Positions 1 to 12,703 of a stretch of DNA of 64,000 nt are shown one piece after another. Positions within the stretch are counted from its first letter, which is position 1. Each line of letters opens with the position of its first letter. The translations under genes and the position numbers were made by a program. Source of the stretch: Marasmius tenuissimus (Eukaryota > Basidiomycota > Agaricomycetes > Agaricales > Marasmiaceae); NCBI GenBank assembly GCA_029532415.1, contig JAQOTA010000060.1, positions 2,046,001 to 2,110,000 of the forward strand, given 5' to 3'. The notes beneath the pieces are model-generated. The model did not search any database. It saw only the letters and a list, made by a program, of their open reading frames with translations, and was not told the DNA's origin.

Positions 1-3000
1 ATGCTAGAAGGAGCAGTGGCATATACGACGGGAGTTTCCCTCCCCATGGCAGTAGCACCTCATTGTCTGGGCTTGCAGGTGCGTCCCTCGTCGCGTCCAT
101 CGTCGTCGTTGCGCGTTTTTTCTCATCAATTTCTCCATATGTCTACTAGGAAACGCTGCTGCACCTGCTGGGTCGCGTTTTTCTGAAGCCCAAGACGACC
201 GCATTGCCAGGACAACCGCTGCAGGTGTTCACCCTCAGTCTACCCCAAGTTCATCTGGTGTAGACCCTTCTCATGATCCCTTCCGTGACCCAAATACACC
301 CGCAAACGGGCAGGAACAACCTGCTCAGGCGGCCCAACAAGAACCAAGACCTCCCATATACAAACGAAAATGGTTCCTCTGGTGTATTGGGATTAGCATC
401 CCGTTGGGAATCGCTCTCCTGTTCATCATCTTGTTCCCCGTCGTCAAAGCTATCGTTCAGCTGGTCGTCAACAAGAGTCAGCTCGAGGTGGATGTCGCGC
501 AAATCAGCAGTCCCCAGAACAACAGGTAAGTCGGGGACTCGTCTTTAGGTGCTCCTCGGCTCAGTTGACCGCTCTCCCAGTTTCACTCTCGCGTTGAAGG
601 GCCATGTACGTTGCTCTCTTTCTTTTGTTCACTTTCATATGATTTCTCACTTTGATGGGGCGTACCTCAGGTGACCCACACTGGACCCATCCCCGCCACA
701 ATCGACTTCAAGGAACCAATCCAGGTAGCGTGGATTCCGGGCGATGGCCAGCTGGATAGACATCTGGGAACGATGACTCTCGACCGGTTAAGCGCTAAGA
801 AGGGAAAGGGAGCCGACGTTGACCAGACCACGACCTTCAAAATCGATGACCAGGACGCTTTCGGTACCTTTGCCGCCACGATGATCACCTCCGAGAAGTT
901 CAAATGGAGGCTCCAGAGCAACAACCTGCGCGTGCAAGCTGCCAAGTTCCCTGTCTCGAACGGTATCAAGTTCAACAAGGAACTCGAGCTAACAGGTCGG
1001 TTCTGCTATCACCGTGAATGATTCGGACTGCATATAACCGCGTGTTTTCGTAGGATTCCACAGCTTCGATGGCAACGTCAAACTCAAGGACCTACAACTT
1101 CCGAGCGACAGTGCGGAGGGTATTAACTTCCGTGCCGTTACCCAACTGAGCAATCCTAGGTATGGAATTGTGTGTCCCTTCTTGGTACAGTCGTTCCTGA
1201 CATGTTTCAGCCCCTTCTCGCTGAACCTTGGGACCGTTGTGTTTGCTTTGAACTATGACGGCATTCGCCTAGGGACGGGGACCGGAAAGGATGTGGCAAT
1301 CGTAAGTCCCTCGTTTTGACATCTATTAGCATTGTCTTATTTTCTATATAGGCTCCAGGCTCTAACAATGTCGTGACACTGGAGGGTGTCTTGGAAAAAC
1401 AAACCGGCGAAGCGAACCTGACAAAGATTGGGACCCTGTTCTCCAAGTATTTGAACGGTGAAGAGTCCCCTGTCACCGCGGTTGGCCAGTCCACTTTGCA
1501 GAATGATGGCACCGAGATCTCTTGGTTGAGTCAAGGACTCAAGTCGCTCTCGTTGAATGTTCCCTTCAAATCCGAAACCCCCATCAACCCTATCCAGGAG
1601 ATCGACATCGGCGACCTTGCTCTCGCGTTTACGAAAGACACTGCTTGGTCTCCCGCGACGTCAAGTAGCTCGGTGAGAGCCAAACTCGGTAGGCCCCTCT
1701 TCCTCTTTTCGTCAATCAGATGCTGACTGGTCGGGATCAGCACTACCCTTCGGGTTCAATCTCGACATTGGGGAGATCATGAACGAGTTCAACATCACGA
1801 AGGACGGGGCAGTTGTTGCCGGTCTCAAGACCCCTTTGGGAGCTTCTCAGTCTTCGATTACCGTCGAAAGTTCCACTCTGACAACTGGTGCCATCAACAT
1901 TACCATTGATGACTCCCCCCTGAACGTCCCTGACCCTAGTCATCCGACGTTTTCGACGTTCAGTAAGTAGTTCCTCCTCTTGTTTCATTCTTCGTTCCGT
2001 TTTTCTCAATTGCCGCTTCTTACTTTCCTTTTCCGTACTAGACGCCAACTTGACAAGCAGCGACCGAGCGGACTTCCGGCTCGTGGGTAATTCGCGGGCT
2101 ATCGCGAATCTGAGCATTGGCACCATTGAGCTCAATCCGATCAAGTTCGATGTTTCATCTGGGCTGAACGGGCTGAACGGTTTGAAGGGATTGACGACTA
2201 TCAAGTCGGTGGACGTTCAAGGTGGAACGCAGCAAGGGATTATCCTGGGAATTGACGGTGGGTGGCTCCTTCTTGGGTCGCTGAGTAGGTTCTCACGCTA
2301 TCTTAACTTTCAGTGGACATCACGAATCCTTCGAACTTGAAGCTTACCACCGGAGATCTCAGTAAGTCGCTTCCGGACTGTACTTGACGGTCCCGAGACT
2401 CAACTCACTGTGTTTGTTAGCGCTTCGCCTCTTCCGCAATGGCGCTGTTCTCGGAACCGCTTTGTTACCGAACCTGACGCTCAATATGGGAAACAACTCG
2501 GTGGCTGCTTCGTCCACATTCGCGGCGAACGACAGTCCAGAGGGTTTGCAGACTTTGAACGAGTTTGTTGCCGGCAAAGACGTCCAGCTCTCCATTGGCG
2601 GTTACGACGGTAGCACCCAAGTCGTCTCGCTTCTCCAAGCCTTCGAGACCTTGGACATCGACGTGACGCTCCCCGGTTTGAACTCGACTCTACTCCAAAG
2701 CGCGGCCTTGAAGGTCCTCCCAACTACGGGACGCCAAGACAACATCAGCCACGTTACCGTCAAGCTCGATAACCCATTCTCGGCTGGCTTGAAGATTACG
2801 AACATCAAGTCTGACGTTTCGGCCTATGGAATCCAACTCGGAACGATTGACACGGCGACCGACTTTACTTCTGAGCCCAAGTCAGCGACGACGTCGCCGG
2901 AGTTGAATCTGAACATGAATTTTGACCCTGTGAGTTTGTTCACGGTTACCCGTGCGCTTGCGGTCGATGCGGGCTTGGATACGAGACAATTGGATGGGAT

Positions 3001-6000
3001 TGTGGAGCTTGGAGGGTATCAATACTTAAAGACCACTGGACCTCCGCCTTCGCAGGAGAAGAGGGCTAATATCTACACGTAAGGGTCGGTTTCCTTTGTG
3101 CGACGGCACTCAGCTAACTGCGACACCTCTAGTGGATTCGAGCTACCGCCCTTCATCCACGCCGCGTTCGCAAAGCTCAAGTCGGATGTGAACCTCGAGG
3201 CCGGAGTGACTATTGGTACGATTCCTGCAATGAACGATATGCACGCTCCAAGTTCTGACTGCAAGTAGGCGACTATGCGACTACGCTGAGCTACACTCAG
3301 AACGGTGTTACGACTGCCACCGATGAAAGTCTTGACCTTATTCTGCCCATCCTGGCGCAGCCAATTGTGCAAAAGATCGTTGACGGTTCGGCGCTTGGGT
3401 ACGCGTCTACTCCCTGGTCGTTGAAAGCAATGCTAACGGAACTTTCAGGATCGAAACTGTTCTCATTAAGGACCCTCAGCAAAACTCGTTCAGGACCCAG
3501 TTGGTCGGGAGTATCACAGGCACTGGTCCATGTATGCCGACTTCTTTCTGCTGGTCCTTCGGTCCGCTAATTATTGCTGCTAGTCGACGCTACAATCAAA
3601 TTCCCTACCGGTTTAACCGTAGCCTGGCAGGGTAAACCAATCGGCAGCATCAAGATGAACGACGTTCAGGTTGCTGGTGATGTTGGAGCCGAATTGAACC
3701 TGGAGTCGGATTTCACTATTGCTGACATCGATCACATCACGGCCTTCACGAGGGTATGTCGCTCTTCTAGTGACGAAGCGTTGATCCTAAACTCAGTTAT
3801 CTGATAGACTTTACTGTTGGAGGAATCCTTCGAGTGGGAGATTTCCGGTGATAACCTCACCGTTAGCGCCCTTGGCATTGATGTTACCGGCGTCTCCCTC
3901 TCTACTAAGAAGGTCACTCTTAAGGGCTTCAACGGCCTGAAGGATGGTGTCAAGGTTCAGTCATTTGACTTGCCCGCCAACGACCCTGCCGGTGGTATAC
4001 ATCTTACTCTTGAGGCCGCCACGACCAATGTAAGACTTCCACCATTCTTTTCGCGTTTTTGACACTAAATAAGTACAAAAGCCATCGCAAGTCGGTATCG
4101 AGCTGTCGTCTATCGGCTTCGATACGTACGCCGACAACGTCCTCATCGCTCCCGTACAAAGCACCGGTGGTGTATCGTTGGCTCCTCAGTCGACTACAGT
4201 TCTCTCCTTGGCTGGACGTCTCATTCCTCAGAGCAGTTCAGAGGGTCTCGCAACTGTGTCGAAGGTCTTCAACAATTTCATTCACGGTCAAGACAGCGAC
4301 CTGGTTGTTCATGGCGCCAGCGCAGGCTCCAGTGATGTGAGTCAAATTCTGCGGTGCATTTGTCTCCTTTCCTAACCGTTTCCTCAGGTAACATGGTTGA
4401 ACGAGGGTATCAAGGCGCTCCAAGTTGCGACTTTGTTGCCCAACCGGGGATCTCTCAGCATCATCAAGGACATCAACCTCAACCAGCTCACTCTTATGTT
4501 CACCCCCGACACGGCCTACAACCCTGCTACGAGTAGCGACAACTCTGACGCCGCGTTCACATTGCCATTCGGCTTCCCTATCGATATCACTGCACTCGAA
4601 CAGACGATCGACGTCTCGTATCAAGGCACTCAGTTCGCTCAACTTGCCATTCCCAAGGGGCCTAGCTCCACCGACGTGGAAAACAGGATCATTCATCTCA
4701 CTTTCAACAACGTGCCTTTCGCGGTTTCTGAAGGTGGCCATGGAACGTTCGACAGTTTCCTCGCTGCGACAACCTTGGGAGACCGTGAGACGATTGGGCT
4801 TTCCGGCTCGGCAAACGCCGATGCCAGCACAGCCGTTGGAGTGTTGTCCCTGTCTGGCATCTCCTTCTCCGTTGATTCCACCATCGAGGGCTTGCAGGGT
4901 CTGGCTGCCCGCCCCGTTACTGTCAGCAACCTCGACGTTAATCATGGTTTCCCTGATTTCTTGTTAATCACTGTTGATGGTGCTCTTTACAACCCAAGGT
5001 GAGTAACTATAACTGGGTGCTTCTGGGATTCGTGATTGACTGATGGTTCACTTCCCAGCAATCTCACCGTAGGCAAGCCCGATTTGGCCTTTTCGTTCTT
5101 TGCCAAACAATGTTAACCATGCGTGTGAACAGGCACTGGCGACGTTTCTTTCTCACTGGAGTACGAGTAAGTATTCCAGCTACCCGGAACAGATGCGGAA
5201 GAACGTTTACTGACATATCTTCCCAGAAACCAAGTGATAGGAAGCTCAGACATCGTATGTTAAGGGCCCCCCGCGGCGTTTCTTCGCAACTGAATATCTC
5301 GTACAGAAAAACCTTGTCATTAAACCAGGAAACGAGTCGTATGGAATTGGTGAGTTTACGCATGGCTCTTCCAAACAAGTGCTCATTGATGTTTCAGAGG
5401 TTCACTTCGCTCCTCAGGGGGGCGCGGTCGATGCCGGAAGATCCCTTTTGCAGAACTTCATCCAAGGTGTCGATGTGGAGACCAGCATCGCCGGTAGTCG
5501 CGACTCCACGGCCGTCGAATCTCTCAAGACCGCCCTTTCGCAGATTCGGTTGTCTCCGGTCGTCATTCCTTCCCTCAAACAAGCGTTGATTGAGAGTGCT
5601 TCAATTGTGATTCCAGCTGACATCGCCTCTACCGGGATTGCCCAAACGTCCTTCTCATTGGCGAATCCCTTCACTGCCAGCATCAACCTGCTGACAGTGA
5701 AAGCTGATGCCGTTTATCACGACTTGCGACTTGGAACCATTGACACTGATGTCTCGTCGAATCCTATTCACGCTGATGGTCACAGTACAATCACCTCGCC
5801 CACGCTTCCTCTTCAATTCAACATGGACCCGGCCAACATAGTGGCGTTCCTCAAGATAGCTTCCCAGGAAAACGGAGTTGACCTTGGGCCTCTGAATGAG
5901 CTCTTCCAGTTCATCATTGACAATCCCGACTACCACCCACCGGTAAGCTACACCTCATCTGACACCCGGATTCTGCCTCTAATCCCCGACGCAGGTCACT

Positions 6001-9000
6001 GCCACTCCGGCTGGGGAGTCAACATGCTCTAGGTATGAGCGTATCTCTTTGTCGAGATGATCTTGTCTAACAAAGGAATTTGAAGCGGTCAACAATTCGA
6101 CGTTGAGGGTGCAATCCTCAACTCCCTGAAGAACCTCGCTGTCGACCTACAAATAGATTCGGGGGTCAAGCTTGACGATTGTACGTACTTGCCCTCCACA
6201 TACGTTCACAGACGTTCACCAACTAACGATAATATAGATGCCACGGATCTGAGCTTCGCTCAAAAGGGGGTCAAGACCATTGTATGCTTTTTAGCTATGC
6301 ATCTGGCTCGCACCAATACTGACACGTCCTCTTGTAGACCGACGAGTCCGTTTTGAATCTTATTCCCGTCGTCGCTGGTCCCGTTGCTCAACATCTCGTG
6401 GATGGGGCTGAGCTTTCCTTCTCGGAGGCTATAATTACGTGCGTGCCTTTATCGCATCTGCCTTTCTCCACATGCTTAGATTCACCACAATTGAATAGTA
6501 ACGTTGCAAACGACGGCTTCGACTTGGCACTCAAAGGAAGCCTCACCAACACTGGTCCTTTGGATGCCCAGATCACCTTTACGGAGCCCTTAGTGTAAGT
6601 GGAAGGTTTGTTATTGTGATAGCCGGGTTCTAATACGTGAATTAGTGTTACCTGGGAAGGTAGCAACATTGCGACGGTCGCGCTGCCTCCAGTGTGCGCT
6701 GCTGCTAACAGTGGTGTTCCCAACTACGAGACCACCGGTCACCTCACAATTACTGACCAGGGGCGGTGAGTCAATCATCTTGGGCTGACGAGGACTCGAC
6801 TGATCTCTTTTCAGATTCACGGACTTCGCGAAATTCTTGCTACATAACCCTGAATTCTCGTGGACCATCTCGACGGACAAGCTTCGCGTCAATGCCCTAC
6901 GCACTAACTTTGACAACGTGGCTCTGTCGAAGACGGTATCCTTTAAGGCATTCAACAACTTGCCAGGCGTCACGATCAGCAACTTCGAACTTCCCTCAGA
7001 CGATCCAAATGGCGGTATTCATATTGAGACGGATTCGACAATCCCTTCGCCCGCTCGTAAGTACTTATATCGAGCTCCTGAGCCTGTGGTAGTGCTGACG
7101 GTCTGCCTGCAGAACTCGGTATCGATCTCGGAACGGTCACCTTCAACTCGTTCTACGAAGGTGTTCTCATCGGGCGTATGTCACCCTGCCTGGACTTTCT
7201 CACGGTCTTATGCTAACCGTCAATCCTCCCATAGCTCTCTCTGCCCAAAGCCTGGTTCTTGCACCAAACTCTGAGACCAAGACACACCTCTCAGGTCGCA
7301 TTGTCCCTCAGAGCGGCGACGACCTCGAGACTGTTGGCAAACTGTTCACGGAGTACCTCAAGGCTTCGAACTTGACGCTCAGTGTCAGGGGAGAATCTGT
7401 CCAGCCTGGGGGTGGTGAGCAGGTTACATGGCTCAGTGAGGCCTTCAAGACTCTGGAGTTGCAGGTGTCACTGCCTGGTCAGAAGTTCGATGTAAGCTAG
7501 CCCCTTCAATTTTATCTCCCACTGTCTCACAATCTATTCCCACTTTCAGATCATCCAATCGATCACTCTCTCCGACCTCGAAGTCACCCTCACGGACCCC
7601 GGTCAAGCATACTCCCCTCTTACGAGTGCCAGCAACACACTTGCTCAATACAAGAACCCCTTTGGCTTCTCACTTCAAGTCATCGAAGCAGGCCAGGAGA
7701 TCTTTTTGGGAGCCGGAGGACACGACGCAGCCAAACTCACACTTCCAAAGGAGCCTGCCGATGGAGGCGTTTCCACAGGCAACGTTGCGGATCTTCATAT
7801 CTCATGGAAGGATCAGCCATTGGTCTCGGTCGACAATGGTGCATTCCAACAACTGTTCGCTGCCGTTACGACTGGCGATAATGTCAATCTAAACTTGAGG
7901 GGATCTGCGGATGTTACTGCGAGGACAACTATTGGAGATGTCCCCATATCAGGAATCATGTTCGATGTTCCCTCGAGCCTTAAGGGTATTAACAACTTTG
8001 GTGGGAAGGCGGAGCTTCAGGACGTCAAGGTGGCTGGAAGTGGTGGCAACGGAGGGAACGAGTTTGTCGTCTCGCCGCTCAAGACTATCCTGAGCAATCC
8101 TTCGAATGTCACATTGCACACGATTGATACGGCACTACCGGTCATCTACAAAGGCACGAAGCTCGGAAGGGCGTTCATCAATGTGAGTTGCGGGGCACGA
8201 GCTGTGAGGACGGTAGTGCTTATATATTTGTTTTTTTTTAGCCCTTCGACCTTTTACCTGGCCAGAACACCATCGAGACCGAGTTCCGCTATGCTCCTGA
8301 TAACAGGAACGACACTGTAGCTCAGAGCTTCTTGAGCGACTTCCTGACCGGAACGGACACTCTGGAACTGACCATTGACGGTGACGCTCAGAGCACCCCC
8401 ATCGAATCACTCCAACTCGCGCTTTCCAATGTTCAGCTAGGCGCACCTCTCGCTGGTCTTGGCCAAGATCTCATCCTACATGTGCACGTCGTTATCACGC
8501 TCGACTCGCTCGTTACCAACCTCGTCTCCATCGATTTTGACATTCAGAATCCCTTGGACGCCGACTTGCAGATCATGTTCCTCCAGTCCGACGGAGGCGT
8601 CGAGGGCACAACGTACGCTCACTTTGAACATGCCTTCGACGGGGGCTTTGTCGTCCCAGCCCATTCGACTGTGAATTCGGGGAAGATCGATAATGTGTTG
8701 CTGACGCAGGGAGCGATAGCATCGTTGGATATCATCCCGCTTGGGTATCTGGACTTGTTTGCCGCGTCGACGGTCAGGATTGGGGTCAATGGATACGAGG
8801 TCCCGTGGCTGCATTTGGAGCAGGCCCATGTGCCGACCACTTATGATTTGGATTTGGGGTTGGTGGGTGTTCCATTGGACGTGATGAAGGAGAAGTTGGT
8901 TTCGGAGAGTGAGGCGAAGACGGCCACTTCCAGCGCGGAGTCGGGATCGGCGTCAGGGACGAAGGCGTCTGTTACTGGGACGACGGCTGCAACGACGACT

Positions 9001-9246
9001 GGTGGTGGGTCGGAAAAGACCAGCACCAACGCAGACTCCAACACAAGCACGAACGCCAACACGAATGCGAATGCCAATACTGCTACTGCTACTGCGGAGC
9101 GGACGACAGCTCCAGCTCAGACGGAGAGTCGACCCCCAGCAGAGACGAAGGCTCCCGAGGGCACGACAATTCAGCCTGCGAAGGAACAAGCTGGGACGGT
9201 TACCCAAGCTGCAAAGGAGGAAGCTTCCCCTGCTAGTTCCTCGTAG
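1..9246 (+). CDS. Giant DUF3712/Tag1-like membrane protein, three tandem modules (5' partial)
   Basis: The reading frame is open from base 3 with no in-frame ATG, so the start lies upstream. About two dozen short introns join in phase up to the stop at 9244-9246, giving roughly 2,600 residues here. A hydrophilic N-terminal part (exons 1-78 and 150 onward) leads to a membrane segment at about 365-440 (core WCIGISIPLGIALLFIILFP). Then come three homologous modules, about 440-3078, 3134-5990 and 5991-8900. Each repeats the same landmarks: an FxEPxxVxW-like strand, P(S/A)(N/D)DPxGGIH, LGT(V/I)xF, a PQS(G/S) turn and VTWL(S/N)E. The module junctions splice in frame. The C-terminal tail (about 8900-9240) is low-complexity Ala/Thr/Ser/Asn. 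In known families this architecture matches fungal DUF3712 proteins related to yeast vacuolar Tag1, which is linked to ending autophagy. Vacuolar location here is inference. An annotation pipeline might split it into three genes. Confidence 0.82.
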
Positions 9247-9789
9247 TCCTGCTGTCTGCTGTCTGTTCTCCGTTATCCTCTAGTTGTATTTTTACACGCT
9301 TACAAGAGACTTTTCTTCGACCCCGCATATACACAAAATCCCCCTTCCCCATACTTCCCTACCTTGCACGACTCGGGACAGTTTACGATACCTCTTACTG
9401 TAGTATAGCCTTGTTGTTATCCTTCATCTTCATGTTTTCTAGTCGAGGCTGTTTTGATGTTGTTTTTATTGTTAACTTTAACGTTTGCTCGGATTAGCAC
9501 TTGGTACATATGCAGAGAAAAAAATTACAACGATGATAATGTTGTTTCATGATATTCAGTGGCAGTACGGATTAAGGCTTAGCGCGTAGAGAATTGCATT
9601 CAAATTGATTGACACCGTGGAGGTCAAAGCGGCTGTGGAGGGTTTCTTCGCTTGAGTCGTACTCCCTGGTAGAACTGAGAAGGAACTCTGAGCTCTGACA
9701 TTCAAGGTGCATCCATACACTCGAGCGCCACAGACTTTGAGAATCACTACCGGGCTTTACACACTTTCGAAGTATACAATCAGTCTTGG
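9247..9789. other. Convergent 3' intergenic region
   Basis: This 543-bp AT-richer stretch lies between the stop codons of the Tag1-like gene (plus) and the aldo-keto reductase (minus). It should hold both 3' UTRs. I see no gene in it. Confidence 0.6.
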
Positions 9790-12064
9790 CTAAGCACTCT
9801 CCAACGCGGGACTCTCGACATAGGTGGCCTCTTCCATCCCAGGTGGATACCTGGCTCCCGGCAAATCGGTCGCTTCAGCAGCCTTCGATATCGTTTTAAT
9901 TTGCTCGGTTGTGAGATGTACTCGTGCAGCTCCAACGTTCTCCAAGAGGTACTAAAGCAAAGAGAAAATGAGTTCGTCCATGTATCGTCTCAAACAGCGT
10001 GGGTTCGCACCTTGACTTTCTTCGTCCCAGGAATGACGAAGACATCCTCCCCCTGCGCTAACACCCAAGCCAATGCAGCCTGTCCCGCTGTAGCACCATG
10101 CTTTCCCCCAATGTCCTTTATAGTATCAGACAACTTCAGAATGCGTGCAAAGTTCTCCTTATCCTGGAATTTAGGGAATATTCGCCTGGCATCACCAGCT
10201 TCAAGATCGTCTATGGACTTGACCTGACCCGTGAGGAGTCCACGACCAAGAGGTGAGTACGCGATGATCTTGGTGCCAAACTCACGAGCGGTTGCGAGGA
10301 GATCTGCGGGTGGACGCTCAAAGGCTGAGTACTCGATTTGGAGGGCTGAAATGGGGTGGACGGAGTTGGCGCGTCGGAGACCGTTTGGGGTACATTCTGA
10401 GAGTCCGAGGTACTTGACTTTACCGGCTCTAGTTGGACAGAATGAGATAGGTCAACGCTCATTGGAATGGACACGTACTTGACGAGTTCAGCCATTGCTC
10501 CTACGGTTTTTTCTATTGGGGTCGATGGGTCGACACTGTGACGAGAGTATCGGTCTAGCTCGCCCAGAGGAGGCTTTGGAGAACGTATCGAACTCACCGA
10601 TGTTGATAGTACAGATCTACATACTCAACACCCAGCCTATCGAGAGACTTTTGAAACTGTTCCTTCACGTATTGTGGATCTCCACGTGAAGGCCCATCAA
10701 ACCGCGCTCCAAACTTGGTGGCCAAGAAGATTTTGCTTCGTTTATCGGGGTTTCGCTTGAACCTAGATAATGGTAGGGCGCAACCCCGGTTCTGGGAGCG
10801 TGCGCTTAGTCAGCATTCATTTGGCGGGAGACGCGCCCGAAACGCGGCTAATCCGACCACTCACCTTCGACTCGAAATATAATCACATTCAGAGCACTGT
10901 GGGTGGTAGAAGCTACGGGAAAATGTATGAGAAGGTAAATAGTTTACAACATCGTAGTCCTTTTGAAAAATTGCTATCTTGTGTTGTTTTTCGGTGGCTT
11001 GTTTGTTTGAGGCTTGTGGGGGAAAATTGGCTGTGGGTATCGGGACTCCTGTGTCACCGATTCTGCTCAGGACAGCATGCTGGTTTTGTCATTCTCGGAC
11101 CAGATACATATTATCCTCTAATTAATCGTTCTAAAGTGGTTTTCTCAACGTCGTGACTGCTAGGATCAAGCTCTTTCGAGTACCAGCCTGCTTTTGGCTT
11201 TGGCGGCGTTCCGCTGGCACTCTAAGCGTGCTTTTGTCCTATCTTGGTATAAAACGTATTTCTTAGCATTTTGCTACATCTGTGATAGATTTGAGAGGCA
11301 CAAATGCTGGATTCCGGGGAGATTCACGCGTTGTACGCGTTGTGAGCGACGCGACGGGTTTATTTACATATGTTTGTACCGCGACTTCAGCGTATCCGCG
11401 GGGAAGTGTTAATAGTGCTTCCTGGAGGCACTACCGCTCCGAAATCATTCGGGAATGCATTTTTATCATAATTTGAAAGGGTTTATCGTGACAGAACATG
11501 AGAATCTTGACTTATGAGTTACCCTACTGTCGACGGAGCTTTACCATCTGGGTAATTTTGCACTATTTCACGATAAATCATCTTATTTTTATGTTAAACA
11601 TCGATCCCATTCAAAGTTTTGGGCAAGGATATGGTCGATCCCCAGATTAACGCATTCGCCGTTGCGAATCCACGATTTGGCGGGGAGGCGTACCGTGGGA
11701 AACGCACGCTCGGCTAGCCGTTTTGGCTTGAGCGTTGCGCCCTACCATAGATAATTGAGAGTTTACAGGTTGAAGTGGGTGAATATCTCTACCGACCACC
11801 TACCATTTTCCAATGAGTTCTTCCGAGTCTCCATAAACATCGGCAGTGTCCCAGAATGTGCTCCCGGACTCATATGCAGCGTCGAGAACCTACATATGAT
11901 GTTCTCAGTGGAGACAAAGACCCACGTTAAAGGGGTCCCACCTTGAGTCTCTCCTCGTCGCCATCTACGGCGCCATAGCCAACAGAGAGGCCCATGACGC
12001 CGAATCCAATCGCGGGGACATCGGTATTGCCTATCTTGCGAGAAGGGATAGAGGAAGAAGACAT
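9790..12064 (-). CDS. Aldo-keto reductase (NAD(P)H-dependent)
   Basis: The start ATG is at 12064 ([20 protein letters not shown]); the stop is at 9790-9792. Exons begin 12064-11942, 11889-11804, then from 10762 onward, and all junctions checked keep phase. The AKR tetrad is complete: Asp55 and Tyr60 in DTADVYG, Lys86 in FLATKFG, His124 in YVDLYYQH. The later barrel motifs [15 protein letters not shown] and [13 protein letters not shown], and the cofactor-loop region VIPGTKKVK, are present. The family reduces aldehydes or ketones in the cytosol with NAD(P)H; the order resembles the yeast YakC/AKR13 type, substrate unknown. The intron between W70 and F71 is 1,041 nt because it hosts a 979-bp TIR element; without it the intron would be 57 nt. 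Splicing of that long intron is untested, so expression may be reduced. Confidence 0.9.
10770..11748. mobile_element. 979-bp non-autonomous TIR element inside an AKR intron
   Basis: The ends are perfect 15-bp terminal inverted repeats: ATGGTAGGGCGCAAC at 10770-10784 and its complement at 11734-11748. They are flanked by an identical 5-bp target duplication, AGATA, at 10765-10769 and 11749-11753. No long ORF or transposase motif is visible inside, so it looks non-autonomous. It sits one base upstream of the AG acceptor at 10763-10764 on the gene strand, and the target duplication rebuilt the TATCT-AG context. Superfamily is not assigned; a 5-bp duplication alone is not diagnostic. Confidence 0.8.
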
Positions 12065-12703
12065 TGTTTGCTTTGGATCGTTGTTATTACCAATCGACAT
12101 AGATCGTCGAGCCTTTTATATGACCTCAGACGGATCTGGTCCCGAAGATTACGAGTCCACTTCCGCGTCGTGTTGAGCCACTTGCAGGGTCGGAAGAGAA
12201 CCGTTCGCGCCGTTCTGAGTCTATGAGTCTGACATTGTTATCGGTTCTATGACACTCGGGAAATCAACTCTGGTGGACACGTGGATGAATCAGAACGACA
12301 ACCCGGAGCCCTGCTATTACTATGTCAAAGGGTGAGTGTAACTTCAGAATCAATGGCGCGTGAAAGGATATTTTCTCACTGCGACGACCGTCTCTAGGAT
12401 GAGAGAATGCATCCAAACTTCAGAGAAGGCGCTTCGAGTACCAGAAACATACTGATGTTGCTCGTTTCCGCAAGTTGAAGCTTTGAGCCTCTAAGCGAGG
12501 TGGCAACAGAAACAAAGCGTAAAGCAGTCAGTGAAAAACCCGGTTCGGAGTTTACGGGACGATTCTGGTGGCAGTGTAACTACGCAAAGGTGCACAGACA
12601 CATACCACGTGACTGGGTCTGGAAAGTTCGCGCTCTTTTCCCGAACCAACGCGTTCTTTAATCCAGTGTCGGCTAACAAAACTATAAATTTGCGGCAGCG
12701 ACG
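12065..12703. promoter_or_regulatory. Divergent intergenic region, AKR / hypothetical gene
   Basis: This 639-bp region between two divergent starts should hold both promoters. It also contains a short coding-like fragment at 12220-12332, listed separately. I cannot name specific factor sites with confidence. Confidence 0.45.
12220..12332 (+). pseudogene. Fragment with a Walker A (P-loop) motif
   Basis: A frame running from about 12220 reads a P-loop signature, GSMTLGKSTLVDTW, which fits GxxxxGKS/T, and then about 20 further residues. It ends at a sequence resembling a donor site (GTGAGT at 12332). There is a stop just upstream and no partner exon nearby. It looks like a stranded exon of a P-loop NTPase or GTPase. 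It could also be chance, since only about 35 codons are involved. Confidence 0.3.

Noticed and set aside
1..186. 61-codon ORF starting at base 1 with ATG
   Set aside because: The conserved frame of the Tag1-like gene is different here (frame 3 at base 3), with an intron at about 79-149. The ATG is coincidental.
8909..9283. Arg-rich 124-codon ORF overlapping the Tag1-like tail
   Set aside because: It is a shadow frame of the low-complexity Ala/Thr tail in the real frame.
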